Assembly: GCA_964462035.1 (NCBI GenBank)
Contig: CAYXAP010000025.1
Coordinates: forward strand, 1-64,000
From: UBA1660 sp964462035
GTDB taxonomy: Bacteria; Myxococcota_A; Polyangia; Polyangiales; Houyiibacteriaceae
Reading direction: 5' to 3'
Length of the DNA stretch: 64,000 bases
Made by a program: the position numbers and the translations under genes. The notes under the pieces were generated by a model that did no database searches, was not told the DNA's origin, and worked only from the letters and a program-made list of their open reading frames with translations. Of this stretch, positions 34,111-41,856 are shown piece after piece (position 1 is the first letter of the stretch; the number at the start of each line of letters is the position of its first letter).

Positions 34111-37100
34111 TCAGGGCAGACCGCTGACCAGGTGAAAGCCGACCCGAGGCATCGTGTCGGTCTGACCGAGCTGGCCCACGTCGTTGCCACCCCAGCAGTA
34201 GACCCGGTTGTCGGAGAGAACCGCGCAGGTGTGACGTCGACCGCAAGCGACCGCCACGGCAGGGAAAGGCAGCATCGTCAGCTCGACGGGCGTGAGCGCG
34301 GGCGCGCCCATGGTGTCGACGAGGAGCTCCCCGTTCTCGTTTCGACCCCAGCACCAGACGGCGCCGCTGGCATCGACCGCGCAGGTGTGTTGCTCGCCGG
34401 CGTCGATGTCGACGATTCCGGACAGCCCGCCGACGGTATTGAAGACCGTTCGGTCGGTCGGCAACGTCATGCCCACGCCGATCGCGATGTCCAGCCCGGC
34501 GCACGCCACCGTCTGATCAGCCTCGAGCAGGCACGCGTGGCTTTCACCGATGGCCACCTTCCGCACGTTCGGAGGCCCGTCGACTCCGGGCGCCTCCTCG
34601 GTGAAGGCGGAGTTGACGACCGAAGTGGTGATGCCGACACCCAGGCGTGAGAACGCACCGCCGGAGTCGCTGCCTCCGTTCACACCCCACGCGCGGAGCT
34701 GACCGCTGTTGCTGCGAGCGAAGTGAGCATTCCACGCCCCCCAGCCGACCGCCTGGTTCCCCAACGACTCGAAGCAATTGGCCAGCGTGCACGTGCCGGG
34801 CGACTCGGTGCCGGATCCGAAGCATCGGTGCGTGCCATCGGTGGCGGTGAGGCAGGTCGACTCCATCGAGCAGTCGATTGCCTTCGCCGTGTTCCGCGCG
34901 AAATTCGGGAAGAACGGGCTCGGATGGAGCGACCGGGTGTCCGAGCCGCCGTCGATGAACTGGTGACCACCGACTTCGGTGCCCCAGGTGCGATAGGTTC
35001 CATCGGCCCGGAGTGCGCAGGTGTGACTGTGACCGGTGTCGATGTCGATGAGCTGGTCCAGTGGGGACGCATCCTGGTTCCGCACCTGACGGGCCCCGAG
35101 CACCGCGCTGGTGCTGCCGACGCCCAGCTGCCCTTGTGAGTTCGCCCCCCAGCACCACATCGTCCGGTTGCCCAAGCGCACGCAGGTGTGGTTGTCGTCG
35201 GAGCGAATCTGGAGCGGCGTCGACTGGCAGATGCCGGCCAAGCAGGTGTCGCCGGCCCTGCAGGCCCGCCCGCAAGCGCCGCAGTTGAGCGGGTCGTCAC
35301 TGAGGTCGGCCTCGCAACCATCGCCCTCGAAGCCGTTGCAGTCGCCGTTCTGACCGATGCAGCTGACGATCTCGCACGTGCCACTGCGGCAAGCGAAGAC
35401 CGTCGCCGAGGGGTCACCGCAGTTGTTCGCCGCAGCCGGATCGTTGTCGACGACACCGTCGCAGTCGTCGTCGAAGTCGTTGCAGAGCTCCGGCTGGGGC
35501 ACGCCCGGCACGCAGGCCACGGGCACCCCTTCCTGACAGAGCGCGACCGTGCGCGAGCAGGTTCCCTCACCGCAGCTCACGGTGCGGAAGCCCTCGTCGA
35601 CGCGTCCGTCACAGTCGTCGTCGACCCCATTGCAGGCCTCGGTCGCGGCGTTGTTGACGTCCGGGTTCGAGTCGTCGCAGTCGCCACCGATCGTCAGGAG
35701 ATCCGCCGGCACGTCGAGGCAGAGATCGATCTGCGCGCTGTCGTCGCCGAAGCCGTCGAAGTCGAGGTCCGGGAAGTAGGGGGTCAGCTCCGCGTTCTCG
35801 TCGAGCGCGCCGTCGCAGTCGTCGTCGCGGGCGTCGCAGTCGTCGATTTGCCCGGGCCCGCGGGTCGGGTCCGTGTCGTCGCAGTCGCCCACCCGGAGCA
35901 CGTGGCCCGGCGGCGGCTCGCAGGACGAGATCGGCGTGTCGTCGATGTCACCGAAGCCGTCCCGGTCGAAGTCCAGGTACCAGAGGGTCGCGTCGGTGCC
36001 ATCATCGCTGAGGCCGTCGCAGTTGTTGTCGCGTCCGTCGCAGATCTCGAGCGCCCCGACGAAGGTCGACGGGTCCTGGTCGTCGCAGTCGGTCCCGAAG
36101 GGTCCACAGGCGATGTCCGCCGCGCCATCGCCGTCGTCGTCCTCCAAGTTGCCCTCGCCGATCACGAAGTCGGCGACACCGTTGCAGTCGTTGTCGCGGC
36201 CGTCGCAGGCCTCGTCCGCCGCGGGGTTGATCCCGGCGCGGCCATCGTCGCAGTCGTTCGAGAGGAGCGAGAAGCCCGGCACCGGATCACACGAGAGTAC
36301 GGTGCCGGTCTCGGCGCTGCCGAACCCATCGCCGTCCGCGTCGCCGTACCAGAGCACGGCTGTCGTGGTGTCGTCGACGAGGTCGTTGCAGTCGTTGTCG
36401 ATGCCATCACAGACCTCGACCTGGGCGCCGTGCCGTCGGGGGTCGGCGTCGTCACAGTCGTCGTCCACCAGCACGAAGCCCGCCTCGCCCAGACAGGCGC
36501 TCATCGGCGTGTCGGGATCGCCGTGGAGGTCGCCGTCCGCGTCGGCGAACCCATCCACCCGGACGCCTTCGTCGACGGTCGAATCGCAGTCGTCGTCGAC
36601 CAGGTTGCACTGCTCGGCCGCCATCGGGCTCACGTCGGGCCGGCCGTCGTTGCAGTCGTCGCCGCAGTTCTCGCCGTTGCAGCAGCGTAGGTCGACGAAC
36701 CCATCGTTGTCCGCGTCACGGTTGCCGAACGTGGTGTCGTCGCAGTCCTCGTCGTGACCGGCGAGGTCACAGAGCTCGACGTTGCCCGGATAGCGATCGG
36801 GGTCGGTGTCGTCGCAATCGTCGCCGCCGCACTCGGGAGCCAGCGAGCCGTCCCCGTCGGCGTCGGGGGAGACCTCGCACTCGGTCGAGCAACGCATCTC
36901 GCCCTCGCTGCAGGTCTGACCCGCCATGCAGGGCGGTAGCCCGGGCGCACAGCCCCGCCCATCGACCCCGGCGATTCCCGGCATGCAGACCTCGGCGCCG
37001 TTGCAGAAGATCCCGTCGTTGCAGTCCTCGTCCCCCGCACATCGAGGGGCGCTCGCGTCGGGTGTGCCGCCACCGTCGTCACCACATCCGAGACCGACGA

Positions 37101-37140
37101 CCAGCATCCCGACCGCCAAGATTCGACTCGCCCCTTGCAT
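34111..37140 (-). CDS. MopE-like calcium-motif protein with RCC1 repeats, lipoprotein
   Basis: A 1009-residue lipoprotein (lipobox VVGLGC). Residues about 90-600 consist of more than ten repeats of the type DxDxDGFGD...CxxxxG...GDCDDxDPxxxPG...EICDGxDNDCDG, the MopE-related putative metal-binding motif seen in myxobacteria, each with paired cysteines and acidic loops that may bind calcium. A small cysteine domain (about 630-665) follows. The C-terminal third has RCC1-like propeller repeats (MWCWGANSQGQLGVGS, VWCWGRNENGELLVDT, VYCWGGNDVGQLGQT), each preceded by HTCAL/HTCAV. ATG at 37140 has GAGGGGG upstream. Likely a surface protein; ligand unknown. The repeats make the DNA look array-like. 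Confidence 0.88.
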   Translation of the reverse strand: MQGASRILAVGMLVVGLGCGDDGGGTPDASAPRCAGDEDCNDGIFCNGAEVCMPGIAGVDGRGCAPGLPPCMAGQTCSEGEMRCSTECEVSPDADGDGSLAPECGGDDCDDTDPDRYPGNVELCDLAGHDEDCDDTTFGNRDADNDGFVDLRCCNGENCGDDCNDGRPDVSPMAAEQCNLVDDDCDSTVDEGVRVDGFADADGDLHGDPDTPMSACLGEAGFVLVDDDCDDADPRRHGAQVEVCDGIDNDCNDLVDDTTTAVLWYGDADGDGFGSAETGTVLSCDPVPGFSLLSNDCDDGRAGINPAADEACDGRDNDCNGVADFVIGEGNLEDDDGDGAADIACGPFGTDCDDQDPSTFVGALEICDGRDNNCDGLSDDGTDATLWYLDFDRDGFGDIDDTPISSCEPPPGHVLRVGDCDDTDPTRGPGQIDDCDARDDDCDGALDENAELTPYFPDLDFDGFGDDSAQIDLCLDVPADLLTIGGDCDDSNPDVNNAATEACNGVDDDCDGRVDEGFRTVSCGEGTCSRTVALCQEGVPVACVPGVPQPELCNDFDDDCDGVVDNDPAAANNCGDPSATVFACRSGTCEIVSCIGQNGDCNGFEGDGCEADLSDDPLNCGACGRACRAGDTCLAGICQSTPLQIRSDDNHTCVRLGNRTMWCWGANSQGQLGVGSTSAVLGARQVRNQDASPLDQLIDIDTGHSHTCALRADGTYRTWGTEVGGHQFIDGGSDTRSLHPSPFFPNFARNTAKAIDCSMESTCLTATDGTHRCFGSGTESPGTCTLANCFESLGNQAVGWGAWNAHFARSNSGQLRAWGVNGGSDSGGAFSRLGVGITTSVVNSAFTEEAPGVDGPPNVRKVAIGESHACLLEADQTVACAGLDIAIGVGMTLPTDRTVFNTVGGLSGIVDIDAGEQHTCAVDASGAVWCWGRNENGELLVDTMGAPALTPVELTMLPFPAVAVACGRRHTCAVLSDNRVYCWGGNDVGQLGQTDTMPRVGFHLVSGLP

Positions 37141-37250
37141 CGTTCCCCCTCGAATTATCCGTCGCCAACATATCTCAGAACCCGACCTCCTGAGAAGCCC
37201 CGCTTCGCGCTGGCTCCCGGCCTGACCCCAATCGTGGCAAGGTCCATCGA

Positions 37251-38516
37251 ATGCGTTTGGCGCTGGCAGCGTGCGTTCTACTGGCCGGGTGCCGCTTCCA
37301 CGCGCTCGACTCCGAGGTCGCCGAGCTCAACGCGTTGGGGCGAATCAGCGGCCAGGTTCGGGTCGACCACGGCCACGGTCACCCGATCACCGTCGCCCTC
37401 CTGGCGCTCCCCCTTCGTCCCTGGGACCCCGTCCGACTGCTCGACACCGCCGTTCTCGAGCGACCCGGTCCGTTCCGATTCGTGGTTCAGCAGGGTCGCT
37501 ATCGGGTCGTGGCGTTCGAGGACGTGAACCGCGACGACCGCGTCTCCGATGGTGAACGCTCCGTCGCGACCGACATGCTCCAGATCGGCCGCCGCGAGTT
37601 CCGCGACGATCTGGAGCTCCACATCTCCCGCGTGACTCCAGCGCCGGTCCTCAGCGAGCGCATCGTCGACGACCGCCGCTTCGTCGTGGGCGCTCTGGGC
37701 GAGCTGGACGAGCAACGCTTCAGCCCCCGTACCGGCGAGGAGAGCGCGTGGCGACCGCTCGACATGATCGAACGGCACCAGCCCGGCCTCTATCACCTGG
37801 AGCGCTACGACCCGACCCGCATCCCGGTCATCTTCGTTCACGGGCTCGGCGGCTATGGCCAGCAGTTCGAGACCCTGATCGATGCCCTCGATCGCGAGCG
37901 CTTCCAGCCGTGGGTCTTCATCTATCCCTCGGGCTTGCGGCTCGAGCGATCGGCCGAGCTCCTGCACGCCGTGCTCCGCCAGACCCACGTCGATCTTCGG
38001 ACCAACCACCTCTGTGTCGTCTCCCACTCGGTCGGCGGAGTGGTCACTCGGCGCGCGATGACGCTTCACCTGGAGGACTACGACGAGTCGCTCGTCCGCG
38101 GGCTGACCACCGTGGCCGCACCCTTCGGTGGGCTCACCTCTGCCGCTTCGGGTGTGCGGATGGCTCCGGAGGTCGTCCCAGCCTGGTACGACCTCGTTCC
38201 GGACGAGGGCTTCATCCGCTCGCTCTTCGGCACTCCGCTTCCGCCACGGATGCCCAACACCTTGCTATTCAGCTTCCGGGAAGGCGCCGTCGGCGATGGT
38301 GTCGTCCCAGTGCACAGCCAGCTTCGGGCCGAAGCTCAGGGCGAGGCCAGCCTCATCCGCGGCGTGGAGGCGAGTCACATCGAGGTGCTCGACGACCCCG
38401 TCACGCAGCGCTTCGTTCAGCGCTCGCTGGCGCGATGCGCCGAGAACCGACCGCCGGGTGCGCCGGTCGTCCCCGTCGTCGAGCACGACGAAGCCGTGGT
38501 CGGCAGCACGAACTGA
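37251..38516 (+). CDS. Alpha/beta hydrolase (lipase-like) lipoprotein
   Basis: A 421-residue lipoprotein (MRLALAACVLLAGC). Residues about 25-130 form a beta-rich N-terminal region (GRISGQVRVDHGHGHPITVALLALPL) similar to carboxypeptidase-regulatory-like modules. The hydrolase domain follows: oxyanion segment VIFVHGLGGYGQQFETLIDAL, nucleophile elbow VVSHSVGGVV, and a late acid/histidine part (GDGVVPVHSQLR, EASHIEVLDDP). It fits the lipase/esterase superfamily working on lipids or esters outside the cell. It is divergent from the MopE-RCC1 gene. Confidence 0.83.
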   Translation: MRLALAACVLLAGCRFHALDSEVAELNALGRISGQVRVDHGHGHPITVALLALPLRPWDPVRLLDTAVLERPGPFRFVVQQGRYRVVAFEDVNRDDRVSDGERSVATDMLQIGRREFRDDLELHISRVTPAPVLSERIVDDRRFVVGALGELDEQRFSPRTGEESAWRPLDMIERHQPGLYHLERYDPTRIPVIFVHGLGGYGQQFETLIDALDRERFQPWVFIYPSGLRLERSAELLHAVLRQTHVDLRTNHLCVVSHSVGGVVTRRAMTLHLEDYDESLVRGLTTVAAPFGGLTSAASGVRMAPEVVPAWYDLVPDEGFIRSLFGTPLPPRMPNTLLFSFREGAVGDGVVPVHSQLRAEAQGEASLIRGVEASHIEVLDDPVTQRFVQRSLARCAENRPPGAPVVPVVEHDEAVVGSTN

Positions 38517-38528
38517 GCTCATCATTCC

Positions 38529-39260
38529 TCAGGCGTCTGACGAGCCCGGAACGAGCGGTGGCATCTCGATCTCGGCGCGATCGATCACCCGTCGCACGTA
38601 GCCCATCAGCGCCTCGCTACCGCGCACCCTCGCGCGGGCCGGCGTGGGCGACCGGCCCCACGCCGTGTGGAGGAGCTGACCGACGACGGCGCAGTCGACG
38701 GTGCGGAGGTGCTCACCGAGCAGGTAGGGCCCCTCACCGAGCGCCTCCTCGATCACGTCCATCGCCGCGATCGCCATCGCGTAGCAGCCTTCGTCGGCGC
38801 AGCCGTGCTTCGCGCACTTCTTCACCTGCGACCGACGGATGAGCGGCACCAGCATCCAGGCCAGCGCCCACGGCACCATCGCGCGAATGGCGGGGCGCTG
38901 GTGCGTCCAACCCCCCGGGTCCACGAAACGGCTGTAGAGACACGGGAAGTAGAGGTCGTGCTCGGCGAGCTCACGAAGGCGCCGCGCCTGCTCGCGCTCT
39001 GCGTCCGTCAGGCCTTGGTCGAGCGCCGGTCTCCGCGCCTCGAGTCGGCCGATGATGGACTCCGAGTCCGCGAGCGTGCTCCCCTCGATGCCGTCGAGGA
39101 AGGGGACGAGGCCGTTGGGCGACTTGCGCGGGTCGCCGGGCCTGGTCTCGAACTCGTGCCCGGTGATCCGGAGATAGAGCTCCACCTTCGTGCAGAAGGG
39201 GCTGACGCTCACCGGCAGCTCGAGCGCCGGCGGCAGCTGGTAGAGGGTCAACGCGCTCAT
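38529..39260 (-). CDS. Glutathione S-transferase-like protein, metaxin/FAXC type
   Basis: A 243-residue cytoplasmic protein with a thioredoxin-like N-terminal domain (LYQLPPALELPVSVSPFCTKVELYLRITGHEFE and KSPNGLVPFLDGIEGSTLADSESIIGRLE) and an all-helical C-terminal domain ending with GPYLLGEHLRTVDCAVVGQLLH. The SPFCTKVELYL segment and the long N-terminal loop match the metaxin/FAXC branch of the GST fold. Whether it uses glutathione is unknown; the Cys in SPFC could be the reactive thiol. It converges with the lipase-like gene, 12 bases apart. Confidence 0.85.
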   Translation of the reverse strand: MSALTLYQLPPALELPVSVSPFCTKVELYLRITGHEFETRPGDPRKSPNGLVPFLDGIEGSTLADSESIIGRLEARRPALDQGLTDAEREQARRLRELAEHDLYFPCLYSRFVDPGGWTHQRPAIRAMVPWALAWMLVPLIRRSQVKKCAKHGCADEGCYAMAIAAMDVIEEALGEGPYLLGEHLRTVDCAVVGQLLHTAWGRSPTPARARVRGSEALMGYVRRVIDRAEIEMPPLVPGSSDA

Positions 39261-39297
39261 GGTCGGAGCCTACGACGGCAGCGCATCGGGTGACGGA

Positions 39298-39355
39298 ACG
39301 AAACGAGGCGGACCCGAAGGCCCGCCTCGCTTCGACTGTCGGCGCCGAAGCGCCG
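39298..39355 (-). terminator. Two tandem UUCG-tetraloop hairpins, terminator of the RRM gene
   Basis: On the minus strand, downstream of the RRM stop, the first hairpin is CGGCGC-TTCG-GCGCCG (39340-39355) and the second a longer one, GAGGCGG-N-CC-TTCG-GG-N-CCGCCTC (39304-39329) followed by GTTTCGTT. Both close on C(UUCG)G loops, among the most stable RNA tetraloops. The second has the form of an intrinsic terminator. Confidence 0.75.
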
Positions 39356-39359
39356 AACC

Positions 39360-39710
39360 TCACCAGCGATCGTCGCGGTCGCGATCGCGACCACCACGGC
39401 CACCGCGGCCGCCGCCGCCGCCGCCGTAGCCGCCGCCACCACCGCCGCCACCGCGACGCGGGCTGCGCTCACGCGCTTCGTTCACGTTGACGGAGCGGCC
39501 GTCGATGTCCGCACCGTTCATCTCCTCCATGGCCCGATCAGCATCGGCATCTTCCGCGAAGGTGACGAACCCGAAACCGCGGCTGCGGCCCGTGTCACGC
39601 TCGGTGATCACCTTGGCATCGGTCACCTCACCAAACCGCTCGAAAGCGGCTCGGAGACCCTGGTCATCGGTTGCCCACGCAAGGCTGCCCACGAAAAGCT
39701 TCTTCGACAT
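39360..39710 (-). CDS. RNA recognition motif (RRM) protein with Gly/Arg-rich tail
   Basis: A 116-residue RNA-binding protein. The RRM spans residues 3-80 with RNP2 in KLFVGSLAWAT and RNP1 in RGFGFVTFAED. The tail (about 85-116) is runs of glycine with RGGRGG and RDRDRDDRW, as in cyanobacterial and myxobacterial cold-associated RRM proteins. It likely binds structured or stalled RNA. The 5' untranslated region may be long: 210 bases separate it from the next gene. The purine run AGTTAGAGAGAGT is the ribosome site. Expression may be cold-responsive; this is by analogy only. Confidence 0.92.
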   Translation of the reverse strand: MSKKLFVGSLAWATDDQGLRAAFERFGEVTDAKVITERDTGRSRGFGFVTFAEDADADRAMEEMNGADIDGRSVNVNEARERSPRRGGGGGGGGYGGGGGGRGGRGGRDRDRDDRW

Positions 39711-39920
39711 ACTCTCTCTCTAACTCTTCCACTCCGTCCCGAGCGTGATCGGACCAGCGGCTCCGACAGAAGGTTTGAGCTGCTTGCACGATCGCAGCCG
39801 ACATGACTGCGTGGCTCGTAAACGCCAGGATTCCCTGGTCCCTCCACGAGACCCCCTGCACGGGACGTTCTGGCTTTTTGCGGCAAATATCCGTCTGTCG
39901 CAAGGTGAAACGGCCTCGCG
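39711..39920. other. Intergenic region upstream of the RRM gene
   Basis: This 210-bp gap separates the minus-strand RRM gene from the 3' end of the minus-strand YeiH-like gene. It should contain the RRM promoter and leader. It includes an AT-richer segment around 39875-39905 (GCTTTTTGCGGCAAATATCC). No clear open frame, tRNA or named RNA element is visible. Confidence 0.4.
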
Positions 39921-40889
39921 TCAGACCACCAAGAGGATGGCCCCCAGAGACGTCGCAGCGACCACGACCCAGAGCAGCACCCCCTGCAGAAAGGGCCTGA
40001 GTCCCACGGCGCGGAGGGCCGGCCGGCTCAAGGAGGCTCCGACCAGGAAGAGGGAGACCACCATCAGCCGGCGAGCGACCTCACCGATGGCCGCCCCCGC
40101 CGGGCGCAAGGTCGGGACCAGGGTCACGAGGACGGCCAGGCCAACGAACCCAGCGATGAACCAGGGCCGGGCCGCCTGCGGGGCGTCCTCGTTCACGGGG
40201 GTCGTCCGGCGAGCGCGCCAGGCCAGGACCACCGTGAGGGGAACGATCCAGAGTGCCCGGGAGAGCTTCACGGTGGTCGCGATCTCGAGCGCTCGCTCGC
40301 CGTGGGTCATGGCGGCGCCGACCACCGAGCTGGTGTCGTGGATGGCGATGGCCGACCAGAGGCCGAACTGCTCGGCGTTCATCTGCAGGGCCTGGCCCAC
40401 GGCGGGAAAGACCAGCAGCGCCACGGCGTTCAGGACGAAGACGGTGCCGAGGGCGGCCGTCACCTGGTGACCTCGGGCCCGAACCGTCGGCGCCACGGCG
40501 GCGATGGCGGAGCCGCCGCAGATGGCGGTACCGGCCGAGACCAGCAGTCCGGTGACCGCGTCCACGCGGAAGACCTTCGCCAGCAACAGTCCGAGCGCGA
40601 GGCAGCCCGCGATGCTGGCCACCGCGAGCGACGCACCGAGCGCGCCGACGTCGAGCACCTCGCGCAGATCGAGGCTCGCGCCGAGGCCCACCACCGAGAG
40701 AGCCAGCAAGCCCTTGGCCGCGTTGCGGACCCTGGCCTCGTGACCGGTGAGCCCGAGGAGCGCGAGCGCCGCGCCGAGCCCGAGCGCGGCCGCCGAGCCC
40801 ATCGACGGGTGCACGCAGACCAGCGCCCCGACCGGCACCACGAGGGCGCCGGCACGAACGCGGGGCAGTGGCAGGGTCGCTTCGCTCAC
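39921..40889 (-). CDS. YeiH/UPF0324 family membrane transporter
   Basis: A 322-residue inner-membrane protein with about nine or ten helices. The family signature GTAICGGSAIAAVAPTVRA and the later AIHDTSSVVGAAMTHGERALEIATTVKLSR are both present. Members (E. coli YeiH) are putative sulfate or sulfonate exporters; the substrate is not proven. The start is GTG at 40889. It is divergent from a LysR gene, just as yeiH is from yeiE in enterobacteria, which strengthens both calls. Confidence 0.9.
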   Translation of the reverse strand: MSEATLPLPRVRAGALVVPVGALVCVHPSMGSAAALGLGAALALLGLTGHEARVRNAAKGLLALSVVGLGASLDLREVLDVGALGASLAVASIAGCLALGLLLAKVFRVDAVTGLLVSAGTAICGGSAIAAVAPTVRARGHQVTAALGTVFVLNAVALLVFPAVGQALQMNAEQFGLWSAIAIHDTSSVVGAAMTHGERALEIATTVKLSRALWIVPLTVVLAWRARRTTPVNEDAPQAARPWFIAGFVGLAVLVTLVPTLRPAGAAIGEVARRLMVVSLFLVGASLSRPALRAVGLRPFLQGVLLWVVVAATSLGAILLVV

Positions 40890-40921
40890 GACCAGGAGAC
40901 TGAGGGATCGCCATCGGTGGG

Positions 40922-40950
40922 TCGAATCGCAAATTCGAATGTGTCATAAT
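40922..40950. promoter_or_regulatory. LysR-type palindrome and -10 box between YeiH-like and LysR genes
   Basis: TCGAAT-CGCAA-ATTCGA (40922-40938) is a perfect six-base-arm palindrome of the T-N11-A type LysR proteins bind. CATAAT (40945-40950) is a good -10 box whose predicted start would fall at or very close to the LysR ATG (40959), so the LysR transcript may be nearly leaderless. Confidence 0.6.
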
Positions 40951-40958
40951 CTCTTCTT

Positions 40959-41846
40959 ATGTCTCTCAGCGGCTTCGATTCCCGCCAGCTCGCCCTCTTC
41001 CGCACGGTCGTGGAGGCGGGGAGCCTGACCGCCGCCGCGCGCCGGGTGCACGTCTCCCAGCCGGCCGTGACCGCCGCCATCCAGAAGCTCGAGGGTGCGC
41101 TGGGCGTCACGCTCCTCGAACGGAGCGCGCGTGGGGTCACCCCGACCGACGCCGGCCGAAAGCTCCTCGGTCACGCGCGCGCCATCGACGCGCTCATGAG
41201 CGAGGCGATGGCCGACGTGACCGAGCGCCACGAGCCGCTCGGCCCGCTGACCATCGGGGCGTCGACGACCATCGCGGCGGGGCTCCTCCCGACGCTCATC
41301 GCTCGCTTCCGCGAGGTCGAGGGCGACGTCGGCGTGCGACTGGTGGTCGGCAACACTCGCGAGATCCTGGATCAGGTGCGGAGCCGAGAGCTCCCGCTCG
41401 GGCTCGTCGAGGGTCCTTCCCGCGCGCCGCGGGTTCGGCTCGAGCGCTTCGGGGACGACACGCTCCTGCCGGTGGTGGCCGCGAGCCGAGAGCGGCGGGT
41501 GGAGCTCGAGTCGACCCCGGTGCTCTGGCGCGAGGTCGGGTCGGGGACGCGCGCGGTCGTGGAGAAGGCGCTCCGGAAGCGCGGCCGCCGACCGCTACCG
41601 ATGGATCTGGAGCTCGGCAGCACGGCGGCGATCCGCCGCGCGGTGGCGCTGGGCCTGGGGCTCGGCTTCCTCTCCCGCTGGTCGATCGACGACGCGCTCG
41701 ACGCGGGTCGGGTCCGGGTCGCTCCGCTCCCCGACCTCGCCATCGAGCGCCGCTTCTCCTGGGCCAGCGCGAGCGGTGAGCTCACGGGCACGGCCGCTCG
41801 CTTTCGCTCGTTCGCGCAGCGCGAGCGGCCAGCGCTCGGTCACTAG
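40959..41846 (+). CDS. LysR-family regulator, YeiE-like
   Basis: A 295-residue LysR protein. HTH: SRQLALFRTVVEAGSLTAAARRVHVSQPAVTAAIQKLEGALG. The effector domain opens LGPLTIGASTTIAAGLLPTLIARF and keeps the GSTAAIRRAVALGLGLGFLSRWSI segment of the CysB/CysK-regulator-like group. It probably controls the divergent YeiH-like transporter and itself through the palindrome in between. The ligand may be a sulfur compound; this is inferred from the YeiE-YeiH pairing, not from residues. Confidence 0.92.
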   Translation: MSLSGFDSRQLALFRTVVEAGSLTAAARRVHVSQPAVTAAIQKLEGALGVTLLERSARGVTPTDAGRKLLGHARAIDALMSEAMADVTERHEPLGPLTIGASTTIAAGLLPTLIARFREVEGDVGVRLVVGNTREILDQVRSRELPLGLVEGPSRAPRVRLERFGDDTLLPVVAASRERRVELESTPVLWREVGSGTRAVVEKALRKRGRRPLPMDLELGSTAAIRRAVALGLGLGFLSRWSIDDALDAGRVRVAPLPDLAIERRFSWASASGELTGTAARFRSFAQRERPALGH

Positions 41847-41856
41847 CGCTCGGGCG

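Noticed and set aside
34111..36700. Regularly spaced repeats that could be mistaken for a CRISPR array
   Set aside because: They are imperfect, codon-phased repeats encoding the MopE metal motif, with no constant 28-36 base repeat and unique spacers.
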